A stretch of DNA of 7,979 bases from an uncultured Coriobacteriaceae bacterium (GTDB lineage Bacteria; Actinomycetota; Coriobacteriia; Coriobacteriales; QAMH01), in the NCBI GenBank assembly GCA_902783175.1, contig CACZQA010000047.1, positions 1-7,979 of the forward strand, read 5' to 3'. The notes under the pieces are model-generated. The model did not search any database. It was given only the letters and a program-made list of their open reading frames with translations, and was not told the DNA's origin. Of this stretch, positions 1-6,410 are shown piece after piece (position 1 is the first letter of the stretch; each line of letters starts with the position of its first letter). Position numbers and translations under genes: made by a program.

Positions 1-1
1 C

Positions 2-403
2 ATCGAGGTCTGTGTGGAACCCTTGTCACGAACCTGGTATCGGCTCGTGATGGATGCGGACGGCCTATCTCGCTTGCTTGAGGAGGTGAATGAGGAGAAC
101 CTGCATACCACGCTCGACACCGGAACGATCGCCCGCAACGGCGACGATCTGGCCACCTACCTACAGGGGATAGGGGAGCGCATCGGGTACGTGCACCTGA
201 CGAACCTCGACCCGAACGTGTTCGCGCACCTGGGTTGGGGAGATTGCCGAGGCGTGCTCGATCCGGCTGCGGTGCTGCAGGAACTCGGGGCGCACGGCTA
301 TGAGGGGGACTGCGCGCTCGAGATGACCGCACCCGCCTATTACGATTGCCCGCACGAGGTGCTCGCGCGTTCGATAGACACATTGAAGGGATGTGAACGG
401 TAA
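2..403 (+). CDS. Sugar-phosphate isomerase/epimerase, xylose-isomerase-like TIM barrel (3' part only)
   Basis: The reading frame is already open at the left edge (IEVCVEPLSR...), so the 5' half is outside the window; the GTG at 14 is an internal valine, not a start. Visible are the C-terminal strands of an AP-endonuclease-2/xylose-isomerase-like barrel. In the D-tagatose 3-epimerase family Mn2+ is held by Glu, Asp, His and Glu. Matching residues are seen in VEPL, LDTG, YVHLTN and ALEM, so the metal site looks intact. The substrate-contacting His three residues after the Asp is Thr here (LDTGT). The end is typical: GYEGDCALEM, then a short helix. The stop overlaps the IIC start by one base (TAATG), so the genes are probably translationally coupled. 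Expected role: isomerising or epimerising the sugar (phosphate) taken up by the adjacent PTS. Substrate unknown. Family call is firm, exact reaction is not. Confidence 0.85.
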   Translation: MEVCVEPLSRTWYRLVMDADGLSRLLEEVNEENLHTTLDTGTIARNGDDLATYLQGIGERIGYVHLTNLDPNVFAHLGWGDCRGVLDPAAVLQELGAHGYEGDCALEMTAPAYYDCPHEVLARSIDTLKGCER

Positions 404-1176
404 TGCTTATTCCCGCATTGCTCACCGGCCTGGTGGTCGGTCTGTGCAAGATGGACTACTTCTTCGGCTACTGTATGCTCAACCGCCCCATCGTCGAGGG
501 CGCACTCGTCGGCCTCGTGCTTGGCGACGTGGCGACGGGCGCCATCATCGGCGCGTCGCTCGAAATCGTGTTCCTGGGCTCGTTCCCCATCGGCGCTGCC
601 GTCTCGCCCGATGGCGGCACCGCGGCCGGCGTCTCGACCGCGCTCGCGGTGATCACCGGCGCCGGCACCGGTATCGGCACCACGTTCGCCGTGCCGCTCG
701 CGCTCATCGGCGGCTTCGCCTACGTGCTCTGCAAGTTCATCAATGCTTTCTTCGGCGAGGCCATGAAGGCGCAGCTCCTGAAGGATAACGACCGCGCTGC
801 ATGTGCCATCTTCTGGGTGGGCGCCTGGGTGAGCCAGTTCGGCCTGTACTTCCTCATCGGCTTCCTGTCCATCTTCTTCGGCAGCGGCGCCATGGAGGCA
901 GCGGTCAACTCCATCCCCACGAACATCATCAACGCCCTGAACACTGCGGGTAACCTGCTTCCCGCCGTCGGCTTCGGCCTCCTGCTCACCATGATTATGG
1001 ACAAGAAGGTCGCCGCCTGGTTCTTCATCGGCTTCATCCTTACCGCCTATCTGGGCATGCCCACCATCGCTGTGACGCTGCTCGCCACTGCCGTCGTGGT
1101 GCTTCTGCTCTTCGCCCGCGGGGGGGATACGCCCGCGCTCTCGACCGCTGCTGAGGAGGACGACAATGAGTTCTAA
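403..1176 (+). CDS. PTS system mannose/sorbose-family transporter subunit IIC
   Basis: A 257-residue polytopic membrane protein, close to the usual length of family-4 (mannose/fructose/sorbose) IIC. It has several hydrophobic segments, beginning right after Met (LIPALLTGLVVGL) and ending with a strongly hydrophobic helix near residues 220-243, followed by an acidic tail (EEDDNEF). The Gly-rich stretch around residues 58-90 (GSFPIGAAVSPDGGTAAGV, then STALAVITG) is the conserved IIC signature region: LEIVFLGSFPIG resembles the family's LE-x-x-x-G pattern. IIC and IID form the membrane channel through which the sugar passes while the cytoplasmic IIB phosphorylates it. The ATG overlaps the preceding stop by one base, and a GAAGGG lies 12 bases upstream. 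IID follows with an 11-base overlap. No IIA or IIB gene lies within the window. Substrate specificity cannot be read from the sequence. Confidence 0.93.
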   Translation: MLIPALLTGLVVGLCKMDYFFGYCMLNRPIVEGALVGLVLGDVATGAIIGASLEIVFLGSFPIGAAVSPDGGTAAGVSTALAVITGAGTGIGTTFAVPLALIGGFAYVLCKFINAFFGEAMKAQLLKDNDRAACAIFWVGAWVSQFGLYFLIGFLSIFFGSGAMEAAVNSIPTNIINALNTAGNLLPAVGFGLLLTMIMDKKVAAWFFIGFILTAYLGMPTIAVTLLATAVVVLLLFARGGDTPALSTAAEEDDNEF

Positions 1177-2005
1177 CGTCAAACAGGGAGGCCTGCTGAG
1201 CAATAAAGACCTGCTCACCGCGTTCAGACGCGGCATCCATCTGAACGGTATGAACGACTACCCGGCGCAGATGCACAGCGGTTATGCCTACGCTATGATC
1301 CCCGCGCTCAAGAAGATCTACAAGGACGACAAGGAAAAGCGCGTCGACGCCTACCGTCGTCACATGACTGAGTACTTCAACGTCACCCCGTACGTCGTCG
1401 GCCTGCCCATGGGCGTGACGCTCGCGCTGGAAGAGCAGAACGCTCAGAGTGATGACTTCGACACCACGACCGTCACGGGCGTCAAGACCGCCCTCATGGG
1501 TCCGCTGTCCGCCATCGGAGACACAATCTTTCACTCCACGCTGCGCGTCATCGCGGTCTCCGTTGCGGTTGACCTCTGCATGCAGGGCAGCTTTGCTGGT
1601 GCGGTGCTCTTCTTCCTCATCTTCAACATCCCGCAGCTCCTCGTGCGCTGGTGGACGCTCAAGATGGGGTACAGCATGGGCACCCGCTTCCTGGAGGATG
1701 CGGCTACCACGGGCATCATGGACAAGATCTCCTATGCCGCGAGCGTTATCGGCCTTGCCGCCATCGGCGCTATGACCGCGACGAACGTCGCGCTCACCAC
1801 GCCCATCACTTTCGGCGGCGCCGGCGAAACCAATCCCATGGCGCTCCAAGGGCTCTTCGACGCCGTCATGCCCAAGATGCTCCCGCTTCTGCTGGTGCTT
1901 GCCTGCTACTGGCTGCTCGGCAAGAAGAAGGTCAACGTCGTCGTGCTGCTCATCGCGCTTATCGTGGTGGGCGTCGTGCTCGCGCTCTGCGGCATCATCG
2001 GCTAG
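1166..2005 (+). CDS. PTS system mannose/sorbose-family transporter subunit IID
   Basis: A 279-residue protein of normal IID length. It starts with a cytoplasmic N-terminal half (MSSNVKQGG..., DLLTAFRRGIHLNGMNDYPA) carrying the family features ALKKIYKDDKEKRVDAYRRH, then FNVTPYVVGLPMGVTLALEE and GPLSAIGDTIFHSTLR (residues 112-127). The last corresponds to the conserved GPLAGIGDxxF element of IID. Hydrophobic segments cluster at about 128-150, 175-200 and two at the C-terminus (LPLLLVLACYWLLG and VVVLLIALIVVGVVLALCG). IID pairs with IIC in the membrane; the family is unique to the mannose-class PTS. Its ATG lies inside the last codons of IIC, with the Shine-Dalgarno GAGGAGGA (1153-1160) encoded by the IIC acidic tail, so expression of the two is tightly coupled. 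The next gene starts 18 bases after its stop. Confidence 0.94.
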   Translation: MSSNVKQGGLLSNKDLLTAFRRGIHLNGMNDYPAQMHSGYAYAMIPALKKIYKDDKEKRVDAYRRHMTEYFNVTPYVVGLPMGVTLALEEQNAQSDDFDTTTVTGVKTALMGPLSAIGDTIFHSTLRVIAVSVAVDLCMQGSFAGAVLFFLIFNIPQLLVRWWTLKMGYSMGTRFLEDAATTGIMDKISYAASVIGLAAIGAMTATNVALTTPITFGGAGETNPMALQGLFDAVMPKMLPLLLVLACYWLLGKKKVNVVVLLIALIVVGVVLALCGIIG

Positions 2006-2023
2006 GCGAGGAGACGGTTACCC

Positions 2024-3208
2024 ATGGAAAAAGACATCGCGATTCTTGGTGCGGGCAAGATCGGACGCGGCGTCGTCGGTCTGCTCTTCGCCCGCGAGGG
2101 CTACCGGCTCCATCTGTACGACATGTATATGGAGGGCATGCGCCAGCTCGAAGCTCAGGGCTACTATGACGCTCGGGTAACAGATGGACGCGAGATCGAC
2201 GAGACGATCCGCATCGATGCGTTCGACATCGTGGACAGCACAGAGCCTGAGCCCATCGTCGAGCTCCTTACCCGCGTGGATGTAGCCGCGTGCTGCGTAT
2301 ACGAGGGAGCGTTTCAGAGCATCTCGCACGTTATCGCGGAAGCGGTGAAACGTCGCCGCGCCGAGGGGGACACGGCGCCGCTGAACGTGCTTCTGTGTGT
2401 GAATGCGCTTGGGGCGCCCCGCAAGGTGCGCGGCTATATCGAGGCCGAGCTCAGCGAGGCGGAGCGCGCCTATGCGGCAGGCCATCTCGGCGTTTGCCAG
2501 GTCATGGTGCTCGCTGCCGGCGTGCCGAGCGAGCCGGGTGCGAATCCCTGGCAGGTTGTGGTTTCGGCCAATCCGGGGCTCGAGATAGATGCCGATGCCT
2601 GGGTGGGCAAGCAACTCGAGGTTCAGCACGTGTCTTACGTGCATGGAGCCGAGGGCCACATCTATCGCAAGGTGTACTGCGGCAACATGCTGCACGCCAT
2701 GTCTGCGTTCATGGGCGCCCATAAAGGGCTGAGCTATATCTGTGAATGCTACCAGGACCCATGGATCCGTTCGTGCATCACAGGCGCCTTCAACGAGGCG
2801 CACGACGCAGTGCTGCAGGAGTACACCTTCGACGGCGCCGAAGATGCCGAATGGGTCGCGTTCATCATGGCGAAGCTCGATGCGGGCGTGCAAGATCCCA
2901 TCGACCGCGTGATGGCGGGAGCTGAGGAGAAGCTTTCGCACGACAACCGCTTCGTGGGACCTGCGCTCATGTGCCTGCGTCACGGCATCGTGCCCTTCTA
3001 CCTTGCGCGCGGCATCGCGTACGGCTTGGTGTACCTGGCAGGCGAGCGCGGGATCGACCTCGGGGACGTGGAGTCCCTCCGGCAGCTCGTGCGCGAGGTG
3101 TGCGGGCTCGCAGCGGGCGATTCGCCCGAAGCCGCCGATGCCGCGGGCGACGCAGTGCTCGTCCAGCTCATCGAGAAGCAGGCGCGTGACATCCTAGCAG
3201 CTGCCTGA
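2024..3208 (+). CDS. Mannitol-1-phosphate 5-dehydrogenase-like polyol-phosphate dehydrogenase
   Basis: A 394-residue protein, close to MtlD (about 380) and much shorter than the long-chain mannitol 2-dehydrogenases (about 490). The N-terminal Rossmann domain opens with ILGAGKIGRGVVG (residues 7-19), the MtlD-type GAGxIGRG nucleotide site. An acidic residue ends strand 2 (LYDMY, Asp33), favouring NAD over NADP. The polyol dehydrogenase catalytic signature is present as KVYCGNMLHAMSAFMG: Lys216, Asn221 and His224 match the K-x4-N-x2-H active site of the family. The C-terminal helical domain (about 230-394) is complete. Known family chemistry: NAD-dependent interconversion of a polyol phosphate and a ketose phosphate, such as mannitol-1-P and fructose-6-P. 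The start is supported by GAGGAG at 2008-2013, ten bases upstream. The N-terminus and active-site context differ enough from classical MtlD that the polyol substrate is open. It sits directly behind the PTS genes, so it probably acts on the imported phosphate. Confidence 0.85.
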   Translation: MEKDIAILGAGKIGRGVVGLLFAREGYRLHLYDMYMEGMRQLEAQGYYDARVTDGREIDETIRIDAFDIVDSTEPEPIVELLTRVDVAACCVYEGAFQSISHVIAEAVKRRRAEGDTAPLNVLLCVNALGAPRKVRGYIEAELSEAERAYAAGHLGVCQVMVLAAGVPSEPGANPWQVVVSANPGLEIDADAWVGKQLEVQHVSYVHGAEGHIYRKVYCGNMLHAMSAFMGAHKGLSYICECYQDPWIRSCITGAFNEAHDAVLQEYTFDGAEDAEWVAFIMAKLDAGVQDPIDRVMAGAEEKLSHDNRFVGPALMCLRHGIVPFYLARGIAYGLVYLAGERGIDLGDVESLRQLVREVCGLAAGDSPEAADAAGDAVLVQLIEKQARDILAAA

Positions 3209-3214
3209 TGCGCG

Positions 3215-3235
3215 CTTGTTGAGGTGTTCAACAAG
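3215..3235. promoter_or_regulatory. Perfect inverted repeat in the gap before the zinc dehydrogenase
   Basis: CTTGTTGA (3215-3222) and TCAACAAG (3228-3235) are perfect reverse complements around a 5-base centre (GGTGT). The repeat fills most of the 45-base gap, the largest inside the operon, and ends 18 bases before the ATG, just before the Shine-Dalgarno GGGAGAGG (3241-3248). No U-tract follows, so it is not a standard terminator. It could be an operator with two half-sites, or an RNA hairpin protecting or processing the downstream message. The sequence does not decide between these. Confidence 0.5.
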
Positions 3236-3253
3236 ATCTAGGGAGAGGAAATC

Positions 3254-4297
3254 ATGAAGGTAAAGACAGCGGTTCTGTACGCGGCCGGGAAGGCCGGGGT
3301 CATCGACCGCGAGCTGCCCGAGCTTGAGTCCCACGAGGTGCTCGTCAAGGTCGCGGCGGACAACATCTGCACATCGGAGTACGGCGCGTTCAACGGTTCG
3401 CGTAACCGCCCGACGCCGCTCGTGTTCGGCCATGAGTGGGCGGGCACGGTCGAGGCCGTGGGCTCGGAGGTTTCGAGCGTCGCGGTGGGCGACTACGTTG
3501 CGAGCGGCTATTACTACGACCCCTACACGCTGCCAAGCCGCGAGGGACGCACGAGCGAGTGCCCGCACCTCATGAGCGCCGACCACCCGAATCCGGACGG
3601 CTTCTTCGGCAACGCGGGTTGCGCTGAGTACGTGGTGTCGAGCGAGGTGGCGTGCTACAAGATCGACGAGGGCATCGACCCCTCCGTGGCGGCCTTGCTC
3701 GAGCCGCTCGGCACGTGCTGCGCGGGCTTCCGCCGCTTCGGCTGCGATTTCGGTGACACCGTGGTGGTCGTCGGCGCGGGCACCATGGGCATACTGAACG
3801 CGCTCGTGGCGAAGGCGCATGGCTGCCGCGTACTCATCACCGAGATGATGCCTAAGAAGCTCGAGGCAGCGCGCCGCTTGGGGCTCGAGGCTATCGACGT
3901 CTCCGCGTGCGACCCGGTTGAGAAGGTCAAGGAGCTCACAGGCGGGCGCGGTGCGGACGGCGTGATCGTCGCCGTGGCGGCGGCGAGCGCCTACGCCCAG
4001 GCCATCGACATGCTCAAGGAGAAGCGCGGTCGCCTGCTCATCTTCGCCGCCGGCTACCCCGCGCCGAAGTGGGAGCTCGACCCGAACACCGTGCATTACC
4101 GCCGCATGGTGATCGTGGGCACTTACGGTGCCGACTACGTGGACTTCAAGGAGGCCGCGAACCTCATCAACATGCGCGCCGCCAACTTCGAGGAGCTCGT
4201 CGAGGAGAAGATCCCGCTCGACCAGATCCAGCACGCCTTCGAGCGTGCCTGCGAGCCCGGCATGTTCCGTATCAGCGTCATCTGCAACGAGGAGTAA
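3254..4297 (+). CDS. Zinc-dependent medium-chain alcohol/polyol dehydrogenase (sorbitol/threonine dehydrogenase-like)
   Basis: A 347-residue MDR protein with a GroES-like N-terminal domain and a Rossmann domain. The catalytic zinc site is intact: Cys39 (NICTSEYG), His60-Glu61 (FGHEWAG) and Glu150 (LLEPLG). The coenzyme motif is VVVGAGTMG (residues 171-179), and strand 2 ends in Glu197 (VLITEMM), which points to NAD(H). Most zinc MDR enzymes carry a structural zinc lobe with four closely spaced cysteines near residues 90-115. Here that region (SGYYYDPYTLPSREGRTSECPHL) has a single Cys, so the structural zinc is apparently missing, as in some sorbitol dehydrogenases. Expected reaction: NAD-linked oxidation of a secondary hydroxyl on a sugar or polyol, or the reverse. 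GGGAGAGG five bases before the ATG is a strong ribosome-binding site. The aldo/keto reductase starts three bases after its stop. Substrate not deducible. Confidence 0.9.
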   Translation: MKVKTAVLYAAGKAGVIDRELPELESHEVLVKVAADNICTSEYGAFNGSRNRPTPLVFGHEWAGTVEAVGSEVSSVAVGDYVASGYYYDPYTLPSREGRTSECPHLMSADHPNPDGFFGNAGCAEYVVSSEVACYKIDEGIDPSVAALLEPLGTCCAGFRRFGCDFGDTVVVVGAGTMGILNALVAKAHGCRVLITEMMPKKLEAARRLGLEAIDVSACDPVEKVKELTGGRGADGVIVAVAAASAYAQAIDMLKEKRGRLLIFAAGYPAPKWELDPNTVHYRRMVIVGTYGADYVDFKEAANLINMRAANFEELVEEKIPLDQIQHAFERACEPGMFRISVICNEE

Positions 4298-4300
4298 CGC

Positions 4301-5275
4301 ATGCGTTATAAGACTATGAAGAAGTCCGGGGTGGATATCTCGGCCATCACGGTGGGTACCTGGGCGATCGGCGGGGCGAACTCCCTCGGCGCGAGCTACG
4401 GCGAGGTGGATGACGCCGAGTCCATCCGTGCCATCCAGGCCATGATCGACGGTGGCGTGAACCTCATCGATACCGCCCCCATCTACGGCTCCGGCCACTC
4501 CGAGGAGGTCGTGGGAAAGGCCATCAAGGCTTACGACCGCGACAAGATCGTCCTCGCCACCAAGTACGGCTCCTACATCGAGGACGGCAAGGGCGTTCAC
4601 AAGAGCACTCCCGCCTCGATCGAGCGCGAGTTTGCCGATTCCGTGCGCCGGCTGGGCACCGACTACTTCGACATCTACCTCATGCACTGGCCGGACGACT
4701 TCGGCACGCCCATCAAGGAGACGATGGAGTACGTGCAGAAGCTGAAGGAGCAGGGCAAGGTGCGCATGCTCGGCCTGTGCAACGTCGACATCGACTACAT
4801 TGCCCAAGCGTCCGAGTATGCCGACATCGATATCGTGCAGCTGCCGTTCTCGATGGTGAACCAGGCCGACCTGCACCAGCTCCAGTGGTGCGAGGAGCAT
4901 GACATCGATGTCATGACCTGGGGTTCGCTGGGTTCGGGCATCCTCACCGGCTCCATTCGCGAGAAGCCCAGCTTCGCCGAGAACGACTTCCGCAACACGT
5001 TCTATCCGTTCTATAAGGAGCCCCTGTTCTCGAAGATCCAGGAGTTCCTGAAGACCATGGATGCGGTGTCCGAGAAGTACGGCAAGCCGCTCGCGCAGAT
5101 CGCTATCAATTGGAGCACCCAGAAGAGCTTCGTGACGACCGCCCTCACCGGCGTGCGCAATGTGCGTGAAGCTGAGGAGAACTGCGCCACGTTCGCGTGG
5201 GAACTCGCGCAGGAGGACATCGATCTGCTCGACAGCGAGCTCGAGCGCCTCGGAATCACGGAGGCCACGTCCTAA
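4301..5275 (+). CDS. Aldo/keto reductase
   Basis: A 324-residue (alpha/beta)8-barrel reductase of normal family length. The catalytic tetrad is complete: Asp57 (NLIDTAPIYG), Tyr62, Lys88 (VLATKYGS) and His129 (YLMHWPDD). The cofactor-binding end is recognisable in WGSLGSGILTG (barrel strand 7 loop) and TALTGVRNVREAEEN near 285-300, the usual phosphate-binding loop of these NAD(P)H enzymes. The overall pattern (GTWAIGG, IDTAPIYGSGHSEEVVGKAIK, GLCNVDIDYI, QLPFSMVNQ) is closest to the AKR11/IolS-like bacterial group, judged from memory of family patterns. Such enzymes reduce carbonyls of sugars and related ketones or aldehydes, usually with NADPH. GAGGAG at the end of the preceding gene serves as ribosome-binding site, six bases from the ATG. 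It is the last gene before the operon terminator. The exact substrate is unknown. Confidence 0.92.
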   Translation: MRYKTMKKSGVDISAITVGTWAIGGANSLGASYGEVDDAESIRAIQAMIDGGVNLIDTAPIYGSGHSEEVVGKAIKAYDRDKIVLATKYGSYIEDGKGVHKSTPASIEREFADSVRRLGTDYFDIYLMHWPDDFGTPIKETMEYVQKLKEQGKVRMLGLCNVDIDYIAQASEYADIDIVQLPFSMVNQADLHQLQWCEEHDIDVMTWGSLGSGILTGSIREKPSFAENDFRNTFYPFYKEPLFSKIQEFLKTMDAVSEKYGKPLAQIAINWSTQKSFVTTALTGVRNVREAEENCATFAWELAQEDIDLLDSELERLGITEATS

Positions 5276-5343
5276 TCGACGCGCGCAGATGGGGCGCCTT
5301 GCGTTTCGGCGCTGCGTTGCCGTGTGACATATGGATGGCTGGG

Positions 5344-5375
5344 GGGCGAGTCGGCGTTGAACCGGCTCGCCCTTT
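5344..5375 (+). terminator. Hairpin terminator closing the sugar operon
   Basis: GGGCGAGTCGG (5344-5354) pairs with CCGGCTCGCCC (5362-5372) through 11 pairs, one of them a G-U wobble, around the 7-base loop CGTTGAA. A short TTT follows. It lies 69 bases after the reductase stop and before the regulator promoter. The T-tract is short, so some read-through into the regulator is possible. Confidence 0.75.
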
Positions 5376-5401
5376 CGTGCCCTAGCACATGCGTGACGTG
5401 C

Positions 5402-5462
5402 GGTTTAGATCTCGATGGCGGAAAAGGTTATAGACGTTTGACGAGTAATAGGTTATAGATGT
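5402..5462. promoter_or_regulatory. Repeated GGTTATAGAYGT motif, candidate GntR-family operators
   Basis: GGTTATAGACGT (5426-5437) and GGTTATAGATGT (5451-5462) are 11/12 identical, 25 bases apart. A third related element, GGTTTAGATC, lies at 5402-5411, 24 bases before the first. It resembles the GGTCTAGACC-type core bound by HutC/NagR/DasR-type regulators (established family knowledge; match 8 of 10). The array sits just upstream of and inside the promoter of a UTRA-domain GntR gene, so autoregulation is likely. That the same protein also controls the sugar operon is inference, because the operon promoter is outside the window. Confidence 0.5.
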
Positions 5463-5467
5463 AATAA
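5438..5467 (+). promoter_or_regulatory. Candidate promoter of the GntR gene
   Basis: TTGACG (5438-5443) is a near-consensus -35. An 18-base spacer leads to TAATAA (5462-5467) as a weak -10. The region is AT-richer than its surroundings, as expected for a promoter in a high-GC genome. The second operator-like repeat occupies the spacer, so a bound repressor would block RNA polymerase. The -10 is a poor match, so the assignment is moderate. Confidence 0.45.
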
Positions 5468-5528
5468 GAAATCGATGACATCATGAGCCGGGCTCCGCCC
5501 AGCCATGCATCGCTCGAAGATACGGGTC

Positions 5529-5534
5529 AAGGAG
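5529..5534 (+). promoter_or_regulatory. Ribosome-binding site that sets the GntR start at GTG 5541
   Basis: AAGGAG lies six bases before the GTG at 5541. The in-frame ATG at 5505 has only GGGCTCCGCCCAGCC before it, with no purine-rich site. The GTG start also places the conserved LYxxIYxxI helix at residue 8, the usual position in GntR/UTRA proteins. Confidence 0.7.
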
Positions 5535-5540
5535 CGTATC

Positions 5541-6260
5541 GTGCCTTCGAAAGAGCAACCACTATACCAGCGCATCTATGAAGATATCAAGGCGGCCATC
5601 AACGATGGGGTCTATCCTCCCGAGAGCAAGATTCCCACCGAGTCGGAGCTCTCCAAGACGTATTGCGTGAGTCGTATCACCGTGCGCCGCGCCATCGAGG
5701 ACTTGAGTAACGCGGGCTACCTCATCAAGCGTCGCGGACTGGGCACGTTCGTGTGCGCGCCCCGCATGCGCCGGAACGTGTTGCGCGGGAAGGCGCCCAA
5801 AAGCTTCACCGAGATCTGCCGCGAGGAGGGGCATGTTTCGAGCGCGCGTTTCATCAAGAAGGAGATCGTGCCGGCGCGGGATGACGAGCGCGAGTTCTTC
5901 GGCCTCGACGCGAGCGAGCTGCTCGTGCACATCCAGCGCGTTCGTATGGCCGACGGCCTCCCCATCTTCGAGGAGAACCTGTTCCTGCCGTACCGGGACG
6001 CTAAGGAGCTGTTTTCCATGGATTTGAAGGACGGCTCGATCTACGAGGCGCTCGATGCGCTGTATGGTCGCAAGCCGGTGAAGCAGGCGCACATGTCCGT
6101 CCAAGCGATTGGTGCGTCCGCGGCGAAAGCGAGCGCGCTGCAGATTTCCGTGGGCGAACCGCTGTTGTACACGACGATGTACGCCGTCGACCAGTTCGAA
6201 AAGCCCATCTACATCGGCCGGCAGTATTACGTGGGCTCGCGGTACATGCTCGACCTGTAA
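5541..6260 (+). CDS. GntR-family transcriptional regulator, HutC/UTRA subfamily
   Basis: From the GTG start it is 239 residues, the normal size; using the upstream ATG at 5505 adds 12 residues (MHRSKIRVKERI). Residues 8-73 form the GntR winged helix-turn-helix: PLYQRIYEDIKAAINDG, PTESELSKTYCVSRITVRRA as the DNA-reading helices, then the wing RRGLGTFV. Residues about 88-233 are a UTRA ligand-binding domain, with the typical LLVHIQRVRMADGLPIFEENLFLP and the C-terminal GEPLLYTTMYAVDQFEKPIYIGRQYY, ending in YMLDL. UTRA regulators sense small molecules, often sugar phosphates, and usually repress transport and catabolic genes. Its position directly behind the sugar operon suggests it controls that operon, sensing an intermediate of the pathway. 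It has its own candidate promoter with operator-like repeats, separated from the operon by a terminator. Family is certain, ligand unknown. Confidence 0.93.
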   Translation: MPSKEQPLYQRIYEDIKAAINDGVYPPESKIPTESELSKTYCVSRITVRRAIEDLSNAGYLIKRRGLGTFVCAPRMRRNVLRGKAPKSFTEICREEGHVSSARFIKKEIVPARDDEREFFGLDASELLVHIQRVRMADGLPIFEENLFLPYRDAKELFSMDLKDGSIYEALDALYGRKPVKQAHMSVQAIGASAAKASALQISVGEPLLYTTMYAVDQFEKPIYIGRQYYVGSRYMLDL

Positions 6261-6287
6261 CGGCGAGGTGCGCGGGCGCGGGTACGC

Positions 6288-6337
6288 CGCCGCCCCCGGC
6301 ACCCCGGCACCCCCGCCGCCCCCGGCACCCCCGCCGC
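6288..6337. repeat. Periodic C-run tract with an 18-bp direct repeat (G-quadruplex candidate on - strand)
   Basis: CGCCGCCCCCGGCACCCC occurs exactly at 6288-6305 and again at 6314-6331, and a third copy begins at 6332. The tract has five runs of four or five C (6293-6297, 6302-6305, 6310-6314, 6319-6323, 6328-6332), each separated by exactly four bases (GGCA or GCCG). On the - strand this gives five G-runs with 4-base loops, a good G-quadruplex pattern. It begins 27 bases after the GntR stop and encodes only a Pro/Ala repeat in one shadow frame, so it is probably non-coding. Confidence 0.8.
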
Positions 6338-6410
6338 TCTTCACGTGCAAACTTGCCAACTTTGTTTACGAAGCGCCGTTCAGGGGGTGCGGACGATTTC
6401 TTGGACCGGC

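Noticed and set aside
340..1236. 298-residue - strand open frame opposite PTS IIC
   Set aside because: Antisense shadow with Asp/Glu/His/Arg/Gly-rich low-complexity composition; the opposite strand encodes a clear membrane protein.
3194..4900. 568-residue open frame on the - strand opposite the zinc dehydrogenase and aldo/keto reductase
   Set aside because: It is the antisense shadow of two firmly identified genes in a high-GC genome. It is rich in His, Arg, Leu and Val without any domain pattern and spans a gene boundary.
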